From Actinomycetota bacterium (GTDB lineage: Bacteria; Actinomycetota; Thermoleophilia; Gaiellales; Gaiellaceae): DNA of 15,409 nt. This document shows positions 1 to 7,753 of the stretch, piece after piece. The notes under the pieces were generated by a model. The model was not told where the DNA came from. It searched no databases and saw only the letters and a list, made by a program, of their open reading frames with translations. The stretch covers positions 1 through 15,409 of the forward strand of contig JACDER010000005.1 in assembly GCA_013816275.1 (NCBI GenBank), read 5' to 3'. The position numbers were made by a program, and so were the translations under genes. Every line of letters begins with the position of its first letter. Position 1 is the stretch's first letter.

Positions 1-262
1 CCGCTTAACCATGCGGAAAACTAATTTCGGTCTGGAAGACCGAAATGCGCGCCGACCTTGTCGGGGGTGGAGCCGCAGGAGCCCCTCAAAAAAACGGCGC
101 CGGAGTCGCGGGCCTAGCTCGTAAGAGCTCGCCGAGCTTCGGCTCGAACTCGCCCGACGGGTCAGACGGCGGCGACTCGGCTTTGTTGGGTGCCAACACT
201 CGGTTCCGCCTGCAAATCACGTCATTCCCGCGGAGCGATCTGAATTTTGGCACCCCACAGGG
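1..262. other. Non-coding stretch left of the cyclase gene
   Basis: I find no credible gene here. Short open frames overlap the end of the cyclase gene and give low-complexity Arg/Ser/Ala peptides typical of GC-rich shadows. The stretch contains a hairpin at 24-46 (listed separately), a small CGAGC-TTCG-GCTCG tetraloop hairpin at 133-146, a 9-bp inverted repeat GGGTGCCAA (188-196) / TTGGCACCC (247-255), and a run of seven A at 88-94 that reads as T7 on the minus strand. The first 16 bases also form a CCGC/GCGG stem that may extend past the window edge. Together they suggest the 3' untranslated region of the leftward cyclase gene. Confidence 0.6.
14..46 (-). terminator. Probable intrinsic terminator, minus strand (possibly bidirectional)
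   Basis: ATTTCGGTCT at 24-33 pairs perfectly with AGACCGAAAT at 37-46 around a 3-nt loop. Read on the minus strand the 10-bp stem is followed by TAGTTTT, a short U-rich tail. It lies about 217 nt past the stop of the leftward cyclase gene. The same hairpin could also end a rightward gene lying off the left edge. The U-tract is short, so activity is inferred. Confidence 0.5.
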
Positions 263-3103
263 CTACGAGCGGCGTCCGGCAAGCGCGCCGCCGAGGACGT
301 GCTCGGCAGCAGCCACGACTGTCTCGAAGTCTGCAGCCCCTGCTGCCTCGCGCGCGGCGGCGAGCTCTGCCGGCGGCAACTCGGCCTCCAGCCGCTCGAG
401 TTCGGGCCTCGCCGTGATGAAGTAGAACGGCGGAAAGCCCGGATAGCCGAAGACGAACGTGAGCAGCTCTGCCGCACGACGCTCCTCCCCATCTCGCGCA
501 AGCAGCACGCCGACGCCGCTCAACCCCAGGAGCGCCAGCGACTTCGCTTCGGTTGCCTGTGCGTGCTCCAGCGCCCAGCGGAATCGCTCCCGCGCGGCGT
601 CGAGGTCTCCGAGTGCCACGAACGCGAACCCGACGCGGCACGCGGCGCCGATCATCCCCCAGCGATGGTTGACGTCGGCAAACGCGTCGTGGCCGGCGCG
701 GCCTAGCCGGAGCGCGTCCTCGTACTCGCCGAAGCAGTACGAGCTGACGCTTGCGCGGCTGAGCGCGTAGCCGGCGCCTCCCCGGTCACCAACGGCCTCG
801 AAGCACCCATTTGCTTCCATGTGGAGTCGCATCGCCTCCGCGTAATCGCCCTCGGCATCGGCGAGGAGTCCGAGCTTGCTCAGCGCAAAGGCGAGCATCA
901 GCGGCTGGCCCCCCTCTCGTGCGATCGCGTGGCACGTCTCGAACGCCGTTCTCGCGGCTCCGAGCTCGTCCTGGAGCAGTCTGACGAACCCGAGCCACGA
1001 GAGGTTCGCGCACTCGGTCCATTCGTCTCCGACCGAGTGCGAGACGGCGATACCCTCCTCGAGGAACGTCGCTGCCTCCGGGTACACGTCGACGTAGCAC
1101 GCGTTCGTCCCCAGCGCGAGTAGGCACGCTCCCAGCTCTTGCTTCAGCCGGCGCGCGCGGAGCTCCGCGAGGATCGCACGCGCGAGCGCATCCTGCGCCT
1201 CGTCGTAGCCGAGCGTGGACGCAAAGCTAACCTGGCCGGCAAGCACACTGAGCAGGACCGGAGGCGCGTTGCCCGTGTCGAAAGTCGTTGCCGGTGAGTA
1301 GCCGAGCGTGTGAGCGAGGTGCTCGAACGTCTCGAGGCCCTCGGGCCAGCTGTGTGCGTTGAAGAACGCAGAGAGGGCGGTGAGCGCGCTTCGTGCTTCG
1401 TCTTCCGGCCAGGTGCTCACCGCCCACTCGGCGGCGGAGCGGAGGTTGGGGACGTCACGGCGCAGCTCGTCGCGGGCGTCGCTCATGCGTGGGCTGAAGA
1501 ACGCCTCTTGCCGATCGGTGAGCCTGCCGGCGTAGAACCGGGCATGGCGCTCGCGCACCTCCGCCGGCTCATCGGGCTCCTCCGCGAGCCGCTCGGCGGC
1601 GTACTGCCGCAAGAGCTCGTGGAGCTCGTACCGGCCGAGCTCGAGTCTCCGGACGAGCGATTTAGAGACGAGTTCGGACAGGAGTCCGATGTGTGCCCCC
1701 GCAACTGTGGCCGCCGCCTCGCGCGTGAAGGCGCCACGGAAGACCGCGAGCTGCCCAAAACTGCGCCGTTGCCCGTTCGTCAACAGGCGCCACGAGTGGT
1801 CGAAAGCGGCACGGAGGCTCCGGTGGCGCTCGGGGACGTCTCGCATCGATGTCTCGAGGAATCCGATTGTCGTCTCGATCTCGTCGGCGATCTCCGCACA
1901 CGGAAGCACGGAGACCCATGCCGCCGCCAGCTCGATCCCGAGCGGCATGCCGTCGACGAGCCGGCAGATGCGAACCACGTGCTGCCGCTCATCGTCGCTG
2001 GGCTCGAAGCCGGGGTCGATCTGTCTGGCACGCTCGACGAACAACCGGACAGCTCCGTCGGCGCTCGTGCCGTTGCCGTTGCTCGAGACGCCCAGCCCCT
2101 CGACGTCCAGCACCCACTCGCTCTGGACGTTCAGTCGCTCACGTGACGTGGTCAGGATCTCGACGTTCGACGCACGCTCGATCAACAGACTGATGAGCCC
2201 CACACCCTCGACCAGGTGCTCGAAGTTGTCCAGAACGAGCAGCGTCGAGCGCTCGCTCAGGTAGTCGACGAGCTGGTCTTGAGCCGAGAAGCCGCTGTGT
2301 GCGGCGTCGATGGGGAACTGGAGCGCGTCGGCAACCGCCGGGGCCAGGAAGTCGGGTGCAGCGACGGAGGCGAGCGGGACGAAGTGAACCCCGTGCGCGT
2401 AGTGGTCGAGCCGGCGAGCGGCGGCCTCGAGAGCGAGCCGCGTCTTCCCGATGCCTCCGGGGCCGACGAGTGTCAAGAGACGGCAGTCCGGATCTTCGAG
2501 CCTGCGGTCGATCTCATCCAGCTCCTCCCTCCGCCCGACGAACGACGTCCGGGGGGACGGGAGGTTGGTGATGCCTGTGTCGAGCGTCTTCAGCGGCGGG
2601 AACTCCGAGCGCAGCCCCTCGATCTCGAGCTGGTAGATCCGCTCCGGCGCGGTCAGGTCCTTGAGACAGTGAGGCCCGAGGTCTCGCGCCCGAACGTTTA
2701 CGAGCGCGTGCGTCGCCTCCGAGAGCAGCACCTGTTCGCCGTGACCGACAGCGGCGATGCGGGCGCCCTTGTGGACGTCGAGGCCCACGTACCCCTCATC
2801 GGTGACGAGAGGCTCGCCGCTGTGGAGCCCCATGCGAACGCGTATCGGCCCCCCGGCGAGGCCTCTCTGCGCGTCGGCGGCGGCGGCTACGGCGTCCGAC
2901 GCGCGCGCGAACGCAATGAAGAAGGCGTCTCCCTGTGTATCGACCTCGACGCCGCCACGGGCGCCGAACGCTTCCCGCACGATCCGACGATGCTCGTGGA
3001 GGGCAGCCGCGTACTCGTCGCCGAGCTCGTGAAGGAGCTTGGTCGAGCCCTCCACGTCGGTGAAGACGAACGTGACGACACCCGCGGGAAGCTGTGCGTT
3101 CAT
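263..3103 (-). CDS. Class III adenylate/guanylate cyclase-domain ATPase with TPR tail
   Basis: This 946-aa multidomain signalling protein is probably cytoplasmic, as no membrane segment is visible. Residues about 8-160 are a class III nucleotidyl cyclase domain, with the metal-site motif FTDVEGST (D16) and a second Asp in DTQGD (D59). Residues about 185-480 are an NB-ARC/AAA-type NTPase with Walker A GPGGIGKT (214-221), Walker B LLVLDN (288-293) and a GMPLGIELAA motif near 385. Residues about 500-900 are alpha-helical and contain TPR-like repeats (for example GDYAEAMRLHMEA and GEYEDALRLGRAG). Known relatives are large actinobacterial cyclase-ATPase regulators, often ending in a LuxR helix-turn-helix; none is seen here. 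By eye, the purine-specifying Lys is replaced by Asp (D55) and the transition-state Asn by His (H111), while the Arg (R115) remains, so activity is uncertain. The ATG start directly precedes the cyclase domain, with a weak ribosome site. Family assignment is confident; ligand and output are unknown. Confidence 0.9.
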   Translation of the reverse strand: MNAQLPAGVVTFVFTDVEGSTKLLHELGDEYAAALHEHRRIVREAFGARGGVEVDTQGDAFFIAFARASDAVAAAADAQRGLAGGPIRVRMGLHSGEPLVTDEGYVGLDVHKGARIAAVGHGEQVLLSEATHALVNVRARDLGPHCLKDLTAPERIYQLEIEGLRSEFPPLKTLDTGITNLPSPRTSFVGRREELDEIDRRLEDPDCRLLTLVGPGGIGKTRLALEAAARRLDHYAHGVHFVPLASVAAPDFLAPAVADALQFPIDAAHSGFSAQDQLVDYLSERSTLLVLDNFEHLVEGVGLISLLIERASNVEILTTSRERLNVQSEWVLDVEGLGVSSNGNGTSADGAVRLFVERARQIDPGFEPSDDERQHVVRICRLVDGMPLGIELAAAWVSVLPCAEIADEIETTIGFLETSMRDVPERHRSLRAAFDHSWRLLTNGQRRSFGQLAVFRGAFTREAAATVAGAHIGLLSELVSKSLVRRLELGRYELHELLRQYAAERLAEEPDEPAEVRERHARFYAGRLTDRQEAFFSPRMSDARDELRRDVPNLRSAAEWAVSTWPEDEARSALTALSAFFNAHSWPEGLETFEHLAHTLGYSPATTFDTGNAPPVLLSVLAGQVSFASTLGYDEAQDALARAILAELRARRLKQELGACLLALGTNACYVDVYPEAATFLEEGIAVSHSVGDEWTECANLSWLGFVRLLQDELGAARTAFETCHAIAREGGQPLMLAFALSKLGLLADAEGDYAEAMRLHMEANGCFEAVGDRGGAGYALSRASVSSYCFGEYEDALRLGRAGHDAFADVNHRWGMIGAACRVGFAFVALGDLDAARERFRWALEHAQATEAKSLALLGLSGVGVLLARDGEERRAAELLTFVFGYPGFPPFYFITARPELERLEAELPPAELAAAREAAGAADFETVVAAAEHVLGGALAGRRS

Positions 3104-3175
3104 TCGACGATGATCACCGACACCCCGCCTCGTGTCCAGCTGGAGCTACCCCGTGGGGTACGGATGGCGCTCGGA

Positions 3176-3601
3176 TTACGGCTCGATCCGGTAGACCATG
3201 TTGTGGGTCGCGAGCCAGACCGCGCCGTCGCCAGCGGAGAGCCACGCTTAGCCGGGCGGGAAGGGCAGGTGTTCTGTGATCGAGTGGGCTGCAGGGTCGA
3301 TGCGAACGAGCTCGTTGTTGCCCGTCACGACCCAGATCGATCCGAGGCCGGCTGAGGCGAGGAAGGCTGGACCGCCGACATCCACTCGGGTGACAATCGA
3401 TTGCGAGCCCGTGTCCACGTCCGAGATCGGATTGGTGCATCCATCCGTCGCCCACCAGAGCTGGGCCCCGTCGGCCGTCGGCTCCCCGCAGGCTCCGCCG
3501 ACCGTTAGCACGCGGGAGACGGCACCCGTCCCGGAGTCGATGCGCTCGAGGAAGAAGCTCCCCACAGCCAAGCAAGGCGGCGGAGGGCCCGAGTTCGCCT
3601 A
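3176..3601 (-). pseudogene. Remnant of a beta-propeller (Vgb/YncE-like) protein
   Basis: Reading leftward, this frame encodes repeats of the form SIWVVTGNNELVRIDP, AQLWWATDG and GAVWLATHNMVYRIEP, typical of beta-propeller blades in Vgb/YncE-like proteins. A TAA at 3248-3250 interrupts the frame. The next 24 codons, up to a second TAA at 3176-3178, continue the blade pattern in the same frame, so the first stop looks like a nonsense mutation. The 5' side is open only to a TAG at 3599-3601; no propeller-like sequence continues beyond it, and the next gene ends at 3619. The longest intact piece starts at a TTG at 3571, giving 107 residues without a signal peptide or complete propeller. A short expressed protein ending at 3248 cannot be excluded. 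A decayed fragment of a larger gene, perhaps the C-terminus of a kinase or regulator, is more likely. Confidence 0.6.
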
Positions 3602-3618
3602 GCCGCGGGCGCTGTCGG

Positions 3619-4164
3619 TCATTTCCTCACGCGATAGACGAGCCGGGCGAACTGACCCTGGCGCGCGACGTCCACGAGCTCGAGCCGGGACGCGGTCAGC
3701 CGGCGGGGCAGTAACGGCGCGCCGCCCCCGAGGGTCACCGGCGCGATTCCGATGAGCAGCTCGTCTAGGAGCCCCTGGTCGGCGAACTGTCCGACGAGGT
3801 CGCCGCCTCCGGCGAGCCAGATGTTCCGGCCCTTCGCCGCCCTCGCCATCTCTTCGTGAACGGGAGCGACGTCCCCGCTCACGAATGAGACATTGGCGCC
3901 CGGGATAACGGCAAGCTCGCGGTGGGTAAACACCCAGCACGGGGTGTCGGCGTAGTACTTCTGCCAGTTGGCCGACTCGTGCTCCATGACCCACTCGTAC
4001 GTGGTCGCACCCATCGCCATCGCGCCGACGCCCGCCCAGAACGCGCTGAACTCATCGCCCGGATCGGAGCCGCGGTCGACCTCGAAGAGCCATTCGAGCG
4101 AGTTGCTCTCGTCCGCGATGAAGCCGTCGAGCGCCGACGCCGTGTAGTACTGGGTCTTGGTCAT
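3619..4164 (-). CDS. Dihydrofolate reductase family protein (RibD C-terminal-like)
   Basis: This 181-aa soluble protein of the RibD C-terminal/bacterial bifunctional deaminase-reductase fold is probably an NAD(P)H-dependent reductase. The N-terminal strand with SALDGFIA (residues 10-17), the MGATTYEWV stretch (51-59) and the nucleotide-binding segment NIWLAGGGDL (114-123) followed by LLDEL are family hallmarks. The C-terminal APVTLGGGAPLL segment is also characteristic. Length is usual for stand-alone members. These proteins resemble dihydrofolate reductase but most lack a proven substrate, so a folate role should not be assumed. The ATG start fits the family N-terminus. Its ribosome site is weak (GATGAG about 12 nt upstream). 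The gene runs divergently from the kinase-phospholyase fusion with only 20 nt between starts, so their promoters must overlap one another's coding sequence or the transcripts are leaderless. Confidence 0.88.
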   Translation of the reverse strand: MTKTQYYTASALDGFIADESNSLEWLFEVDRGSDPGDEFSAFWAGVGAMAMGATTYEWVMEHESANWQKYYADTPCWVFTHRELAVIPGANVSFVSGDVAPVHEEMARAAKGRNIWLAGGGDLVGQFADQGLLDELLIGIAPVTLGGGAPLLPRRLTASRLELVDVARQGQFARLVYRVRK

Positions 4165-4184
4165 GCCAAACGTAAGCTCATCCG

Positions 4185-6398
4185 GTGCCGCAGGCTAGCG
4201 TCCTCGAAGCGCCGCCGCCGCGCTTCTCCGCGGACGAGGTCGCCGCGATGGCGGCGGAGCTCTTCGGCGTCGCGGGCGGCGCCACCGACCTCGGCAGCGA
4301 GCGCGACCAGACTTTCCTCGTCGCGGACGGAACCGGCGGCGCAATCGTCAAGATCGCGAACCTCGCCGAGGATCCAGCCGTTCTGGAGCTCGAGGCAGCG
4401 GCGATCGAGCACGCCCTACGCGTCGACCCGGAGCTGCCCGTGGCGAGGCAGCTCGCGAGGGCCTCGTTCGACACCCCGGAAGGAACGCACGCCGTCCGCC
4501 TCTTCGAGCGGCGCAGCGGTCGGACCTCGACCGGCGCGGAGCTCACCGACGGCGCCGTTCGCGAGCTCGCGGCGACCCACGCACGCCTCAACCTGGCGCT
4601 GCGCGGCTTCTTACACCCGGCCGCGGGCCGCGAGCTCCTCTGGAACCTCGCCCATGCCCCGAAGCTTCGCCCGCTGCTCGCCGCGATCGGCGACTCGAAG
4701 CGGCGCGCCATGGTCGAAGCCGTCCTCGACCGGTTCGATACACGCGTTGGCCCACGCTGGCTCGAGCTGCGTGGGCAGGTCGTCCACGGAGACCTCACGG
4801 CCGACAACGTTCTTTTCGACGACCGGCAGCACGTCACCGGCATCGTCGACTTCGGCGACATTGGCCACAGCGCCCAGATCGCCGATTTCGCGATCGGGCT
4901 CACCTCGGTCCTGCGAGGCCGCACCGGAGAGGACGTCTACCGGGCCGCGCGCCTCGCGATCGACGGCTACTCGATGCGGATCCCGCTCGAGGACCTGGAG
5001 CTCGCGCTCCTCGGCGACCTCGTCGCTGCACGCCTCGCGACGCTGGTCACCATCAGCTCGTGGCGCATGACGCGCTATCCGGAGAACGCCGAGTACATCC
5101 AGGCCTGGGACGAGGACTCGTGGGCGCTGCTCGACCAATTCGCCCAGGAGGGCGCCGACTCGGTCTGCCGGAAGCTGGGCGCTCCGCGCGCGCCCGAGCC
5201 GACGCCGGAGCTGGCCCGGCGCCGCCGGCTTGTGCTCGGGCCGGCCCTGACCGACCTCACGTACCGCGAGCCCGTCCACGTGGTGAGCGCCGACGACGTG
5301 TGGCTTGTGGACGCGCAGGGAAGGCGGCTGCTCGACGCATACAACAACGTTCCCGTCGTCGGGCATTGCCATCCGCGCGTCACCGAGGCAGTCGTCCGGC
5401 AGACGCGGGCCGTGAACACCCACACGCGCTACCTCTACGAGCCGCTCGTGGACCTCGCCGAGCGTCTGGTCGCGTCGATGCCCCCGGGGTCGGGCCTCGA
5501 CACGGTCATGCTCGTCAACTCGGGGAGCGAGGCGAACGACCTCGCGTGGCGGATCGCCGGTGCGAGCACCGGCCGCACGGGCGGAATCGTCACCGCCCAC
5601 GCCTACCACGGCGTCAGCGCTGCGATCGCGGACTTCTCGCCCGAGGAGTGGGCCGCGGACTTCCATCCGCCGAACGTCCGGACGATCGACCCCCACCGGC
5701 CGGCCCGGGAGGAGATGTCACGCGCGCTGGACGGCTTCGACCTCGCCGCGACCTTCCTCGACGCGGGCTTCACAAGCGACGGGATCTTCACGCCGCCCGC
5801 GGACGAGCTCCGCCAGATCGTCAGCGCGACCCATGCGGCTGGCGGAGTGTTCGTGGCCGACGAGGTTCAGGTCGGCCACGGCCGCAGCGGCCGTCACCTC
5901 TGGTCGTTCGTGCACTACGGTCTCCAGCCCGACATCGTCACGCTCGGCAAGCCGATGGGGAACGGCTATCCGGTCGCCGCGGTGATCGCCCGGCGCGAGC
6001 TGGTCGACGAGTTCGCGGCGACGACTGACTTCTTCAGCACCTTCGGCGGCAACCCGGTCGCGGCCGCGGCCGCGCTGGCTGTTCTCGAGGTGATCGAAGA
6101 CGAGCGGCTGATCGACCGGGCCGGCCGCGTCGGCGCGTACCTGGCAGACGAGCTCCGGCGGCTTGAGCATCCCGCGATCCAGGCCATCCGCGGCTTCGGC
6201 CTGCTCGCCGGCGTCGGGCTGCCGGACGCCCAGCTCGCGGGCCGGGTCATGGACCGGCTCAGAGACCGCGGCGTGCTGGTCGGACGGACCGGGCCGGGCG
6301 AGAACGTGCTCAAGATCCGGCCACCCCTTGTTTTCGGCGACGAACACGTCGACCTCCTCGTCGGGGAGCTCGACGCGGCGCTTGCCGCCGAAGGTTAA
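4185..6398 (+). CDS. Fusion of hydroxylysine-kinase-like APH domain and AGXT2L-type PLP phospholyase
   Basis: A 737-aa two-domain enzyme. Residues about 10-320 are an aminoglycoside-phosphotransferase-fold kinase. The SERDQTFLV motif near residue 40 resembles the SYDDQNF region of hydroxylysine kinase; HGDLTADN (201-208) supplies catalytic D203 and N208, and VDFGD (221-225) the metal Asp D222. Residues about 345-737 are a class III PLP-dependent fold with NSGSEAND (445-452), HAYHG (472-476), DEVQVGHGR (559-567) and PLP lysine K589 in TLGKPMGNG. This half resembles the mammalian AGXT2L1/AGXT2L2 ammoniophospholyases more than ordinary omega-aminotransferases (GHCHP, NTHTRYLYE, FSTFGGNPV). Established work links hydroxylysine kinase and these phospholyases to phosphorylation and then ammonia/phosphate elimination. 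I infer that the fusion does both steps on an amino alcohol such as hydroxylysine or ethanolamine; the substrate is not shown. The GTG start is preferred because the kinase homology begins before the ATG at 4248. The M23 peptidase segment found between the domains in some relatives is absent. Confidence 0.88.
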   Translation: MPQASVLEAPPPRFSADEVAAMAAELFGVAGGATDLGSERDQTFLVADGTGGAIVKIANLAEDPAVLELEAAAIEHALRVDPELPVARQLARASFDTPEGTHAVRLFERRSGRTSTGAELTDGAVRELAATHARLNLALRGFLHPAAGRELLWNLAHAPKLRPLLAAIGDSKRRAMVEAVLDRFDTRVGPRWLELRGQVVHGDLTADNVLFDDRQHVTGIVDFGDIGHSAQIADFAIGLTSVLRGRTGEDVYRAARLAIDGYSMRIPLEDLELALLGDLVAARLATLVTISSWRMTRYPENAEYIQAWDEDSWALLDQFAQEGADSVCRKLGAPRAPEPTPELARRRRLVLGPALTDLTYREPVHVVSADDVWLVDAQGRRLLDAYNNVPVVGHCHPRVTEAVVRQTRAVNTHTRYLYEPLVDLAERLVASMPPGSGLDTVMLVNSGSEANDLAWRIAGASTGRTGGIVTAHAYHGVSAAIADFSPEEWAADFHPPNVRTIDPHRPAREEMSRALDGFDLAATFLDAGFTSDGIFTPPADELRQIVSATHAAGGVFVADEVQVGHGRSGRHLWSFVHYGLQPDIVTLGKPMGNGYPVAAVIARRELVDEFAATTDFFSTFGGNPVAAAAALAVLEVIEDERLIDRAGRVGAYLADELRRLEHPAIQAIRGFGLLAGVGLPDAQLAGRVMDRLRDRGVLVGRTGPGENVLKIRPPLVFGDEHVDLLVGELDAALAAEG

Positions 6399-7753
6399 GC
6401 GGTCTTCTTCCCGGGGTTGAGCAGGCCCTTCGGATCGAAGACCTGCTTGATCTCTGCGTGCAGCTCGACTGCGCGAGCACCCCACTGGCGCGAGAGCCAT
6501 CCGCTTCTGATGACGCCGAGACCGTGCTCCCCCGACACCGTCCCACCGAGGCGGATCGCCATCTCCAGCAGGTCGTCGGTCGCCCGCGAGGCCCGGGCGA
6601 GCGCCTCCGGGTCGCCGGGAGCGAGCAGGAACGTGGAGTGGAGATTGCCGTCCCCCGCGTGGCCCCAGCTACACGCGGGTAGACCGTGCCGGCGCCCGAT
6701 CTCGAGCGTCTCCGCGATCGCCTCCTCGATCCGGTCGAGCGGCACCGCGATGTCCTCGCTCACCTTCGCGCCCATCAGCGCGGTGACCGCGAATGTGACG
6801 CCGTCTCGCCAGCGCCAGAGCGCGGCGATCTCGTCGGGAGAGGACGCCGCCGTGACCGCGAGCGCGCCCTCGCCGAGCACCGCCGCGGTCTCGTCCCGCA
6901 GCCTGGCCGCCTCCGAGGCCGAACCGTCCGCCTCGGCGATCACGAGGAAGCCGGCGCCACGAGGCATCTCGACCGGGAACGAGGCGCCTGCGGCTTCCAG
7001 CGTCCCACCGTCGAGATACTCGATCGTCGCGACCTCGAGGCCGCTCCCCAGGATGCTGAGAATCGCGCTGCACCCGGCGCCGATTCCGTCGTAGAAGGCA
7101 GCCACGGGAAATGCTGCTTCCGGGGCGGGGACGAGCCGGAGCCAGGCGGCCGTGACGATCCCGAGCGTCCCTTCCGAGCCGATGAGGAGGCTCTTCAGGT
7201 CGTAGCCGGCGGCGTCCTTCCGCGTGGGCCCACCGACCGTGATCACTTCACCGGGCGGGACGACCGCCTCCAGCCCGGTCACCCACTTGCCCGTGACGCC
7301 GTACTTGAACGCGTGCGGGCCGCCGGCATTGGTCGCGATGTTGCCCCCGATCTGGGACTGCTCGGCGCCGCCCGGGTCGGGGGGGAACATGAGACCCTGC
7401 TCGCGGGCGAGGCGGCGAACGTCGCCGGTCGTCACCCCCGCTTCGACGAACATCCGCCAGAGCAGCGGATCGAACGACCGCACACGGTTCAATCGCTCCA
7501 GCGTAAGGACGACGCCTCCGTCCAGCGGCACCGCCCCGCCCGCATAGCCGGTGCCGCCGCCACGCGGGATCAGCGGGACTCCGTTCTCGTAGCACCACGC
7601 GAGCAGCCTGGCGACCTCGTCCACGCTCGAGGGTGCGACGACGGCGTCCGCCCGCCCGTGCAGCCCTCTGATCTCGGTCGAGTCATTCAGGTACGCGGAT
7701 GCCGGCCCGTCCAGGACCGACGTGATCCCGGCCAGCTCATCCCTGAGCGCCAC
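6395..7753 (-). CDS. GlcD-like FAD-linked 2-hydroxyacid oxidase/dehydrogenase
   Basis: A 452-aa flavoprotein of the vanillyl-alcohol-oxidase superfamily, GlcD/D-lactate dehydrogenase branch. The PCMH-type FAD-binding domain spans about residues 33-210 and shows PRGGGTGYAGG (63-73), GGNIATNAGG (136-145) and GSEGTLGIVT (192-201). The C-terminal FAD-oxidase domain carries WGHAGDGNLH (363-372) and SGEHGLG (407-413), whose histidines belong to the 2-hydroxyacid active site, and ends with a typical VFDPKGLLNPGK tail. It probably oxidises D-lactate, glycolate or a related 2-hydroxy acid; the natural acceptor cannot be read from sequence. No GlcE or iron-sulfur GlcF partner is adjacent. The GTG start lies inside the end of the MMPL gene (17-nt overlap), with a GGAAGG ribosome site upstream, which suggests translational coupling. 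Its TAA overlaps the stop of the convergent fusion gene. Confidence 0.9.
   Translation of the reverse strand: MALRDELAGITSVLDGPASAYLNDSTEIRGLHGRADAVVAPSSVDEVARLLAWCYENGVPLIPRGGGTGYAGGAVPLDGGVVLTLERLNRVRSFDPLLWRMFVEAGVTTGDVRRLAREQGLMFPPDPGGAEQSQIGGNIATNAGGPHAFKYGVTGKWVTGLEAVVPPGEVITVGGPTRKDAAGYDLKSLLIGSEGTLGIVTAAWLRLVPAPEAAFPVAAFYDGIGAGCSAILSILGSGLEVATIEYLDGGTLEAAGASFPVEMPRGAGFLVIAEADGSASEAARLRDETAAVLGEGALAVTAASSPDEIAALWRWRDGVTFAVTALMGAKVSEDIAVPLDRIEEAIAETLEIGRRHGLPACSWGHAGDGNLHSTFLLAPGDPEALARASRATDDLLEMAIRLGGTVSGEHGLGVIRSGWLSRQWGARAVELHAEIKQVFDPKGLLNPGKKTA

Noticed and set aside
1..46. Partial tRNA at the left edge
   Set aside because: The CCGC/GCGG stem with a TTAACCAT loop loosely recalls a tRNA D arm on the minus strand, but the flanking bases lack an acceptor stem and the conserved bases before a D stem.
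4248..6398. ATG 4248 as the start of the kinase-phospholyase fusion
   Set aside because: It has a better ribosome site, but would remove PPRFSADEVAA, which appears to belong to the first helix of the kinase family. It is kept only as an alternative.
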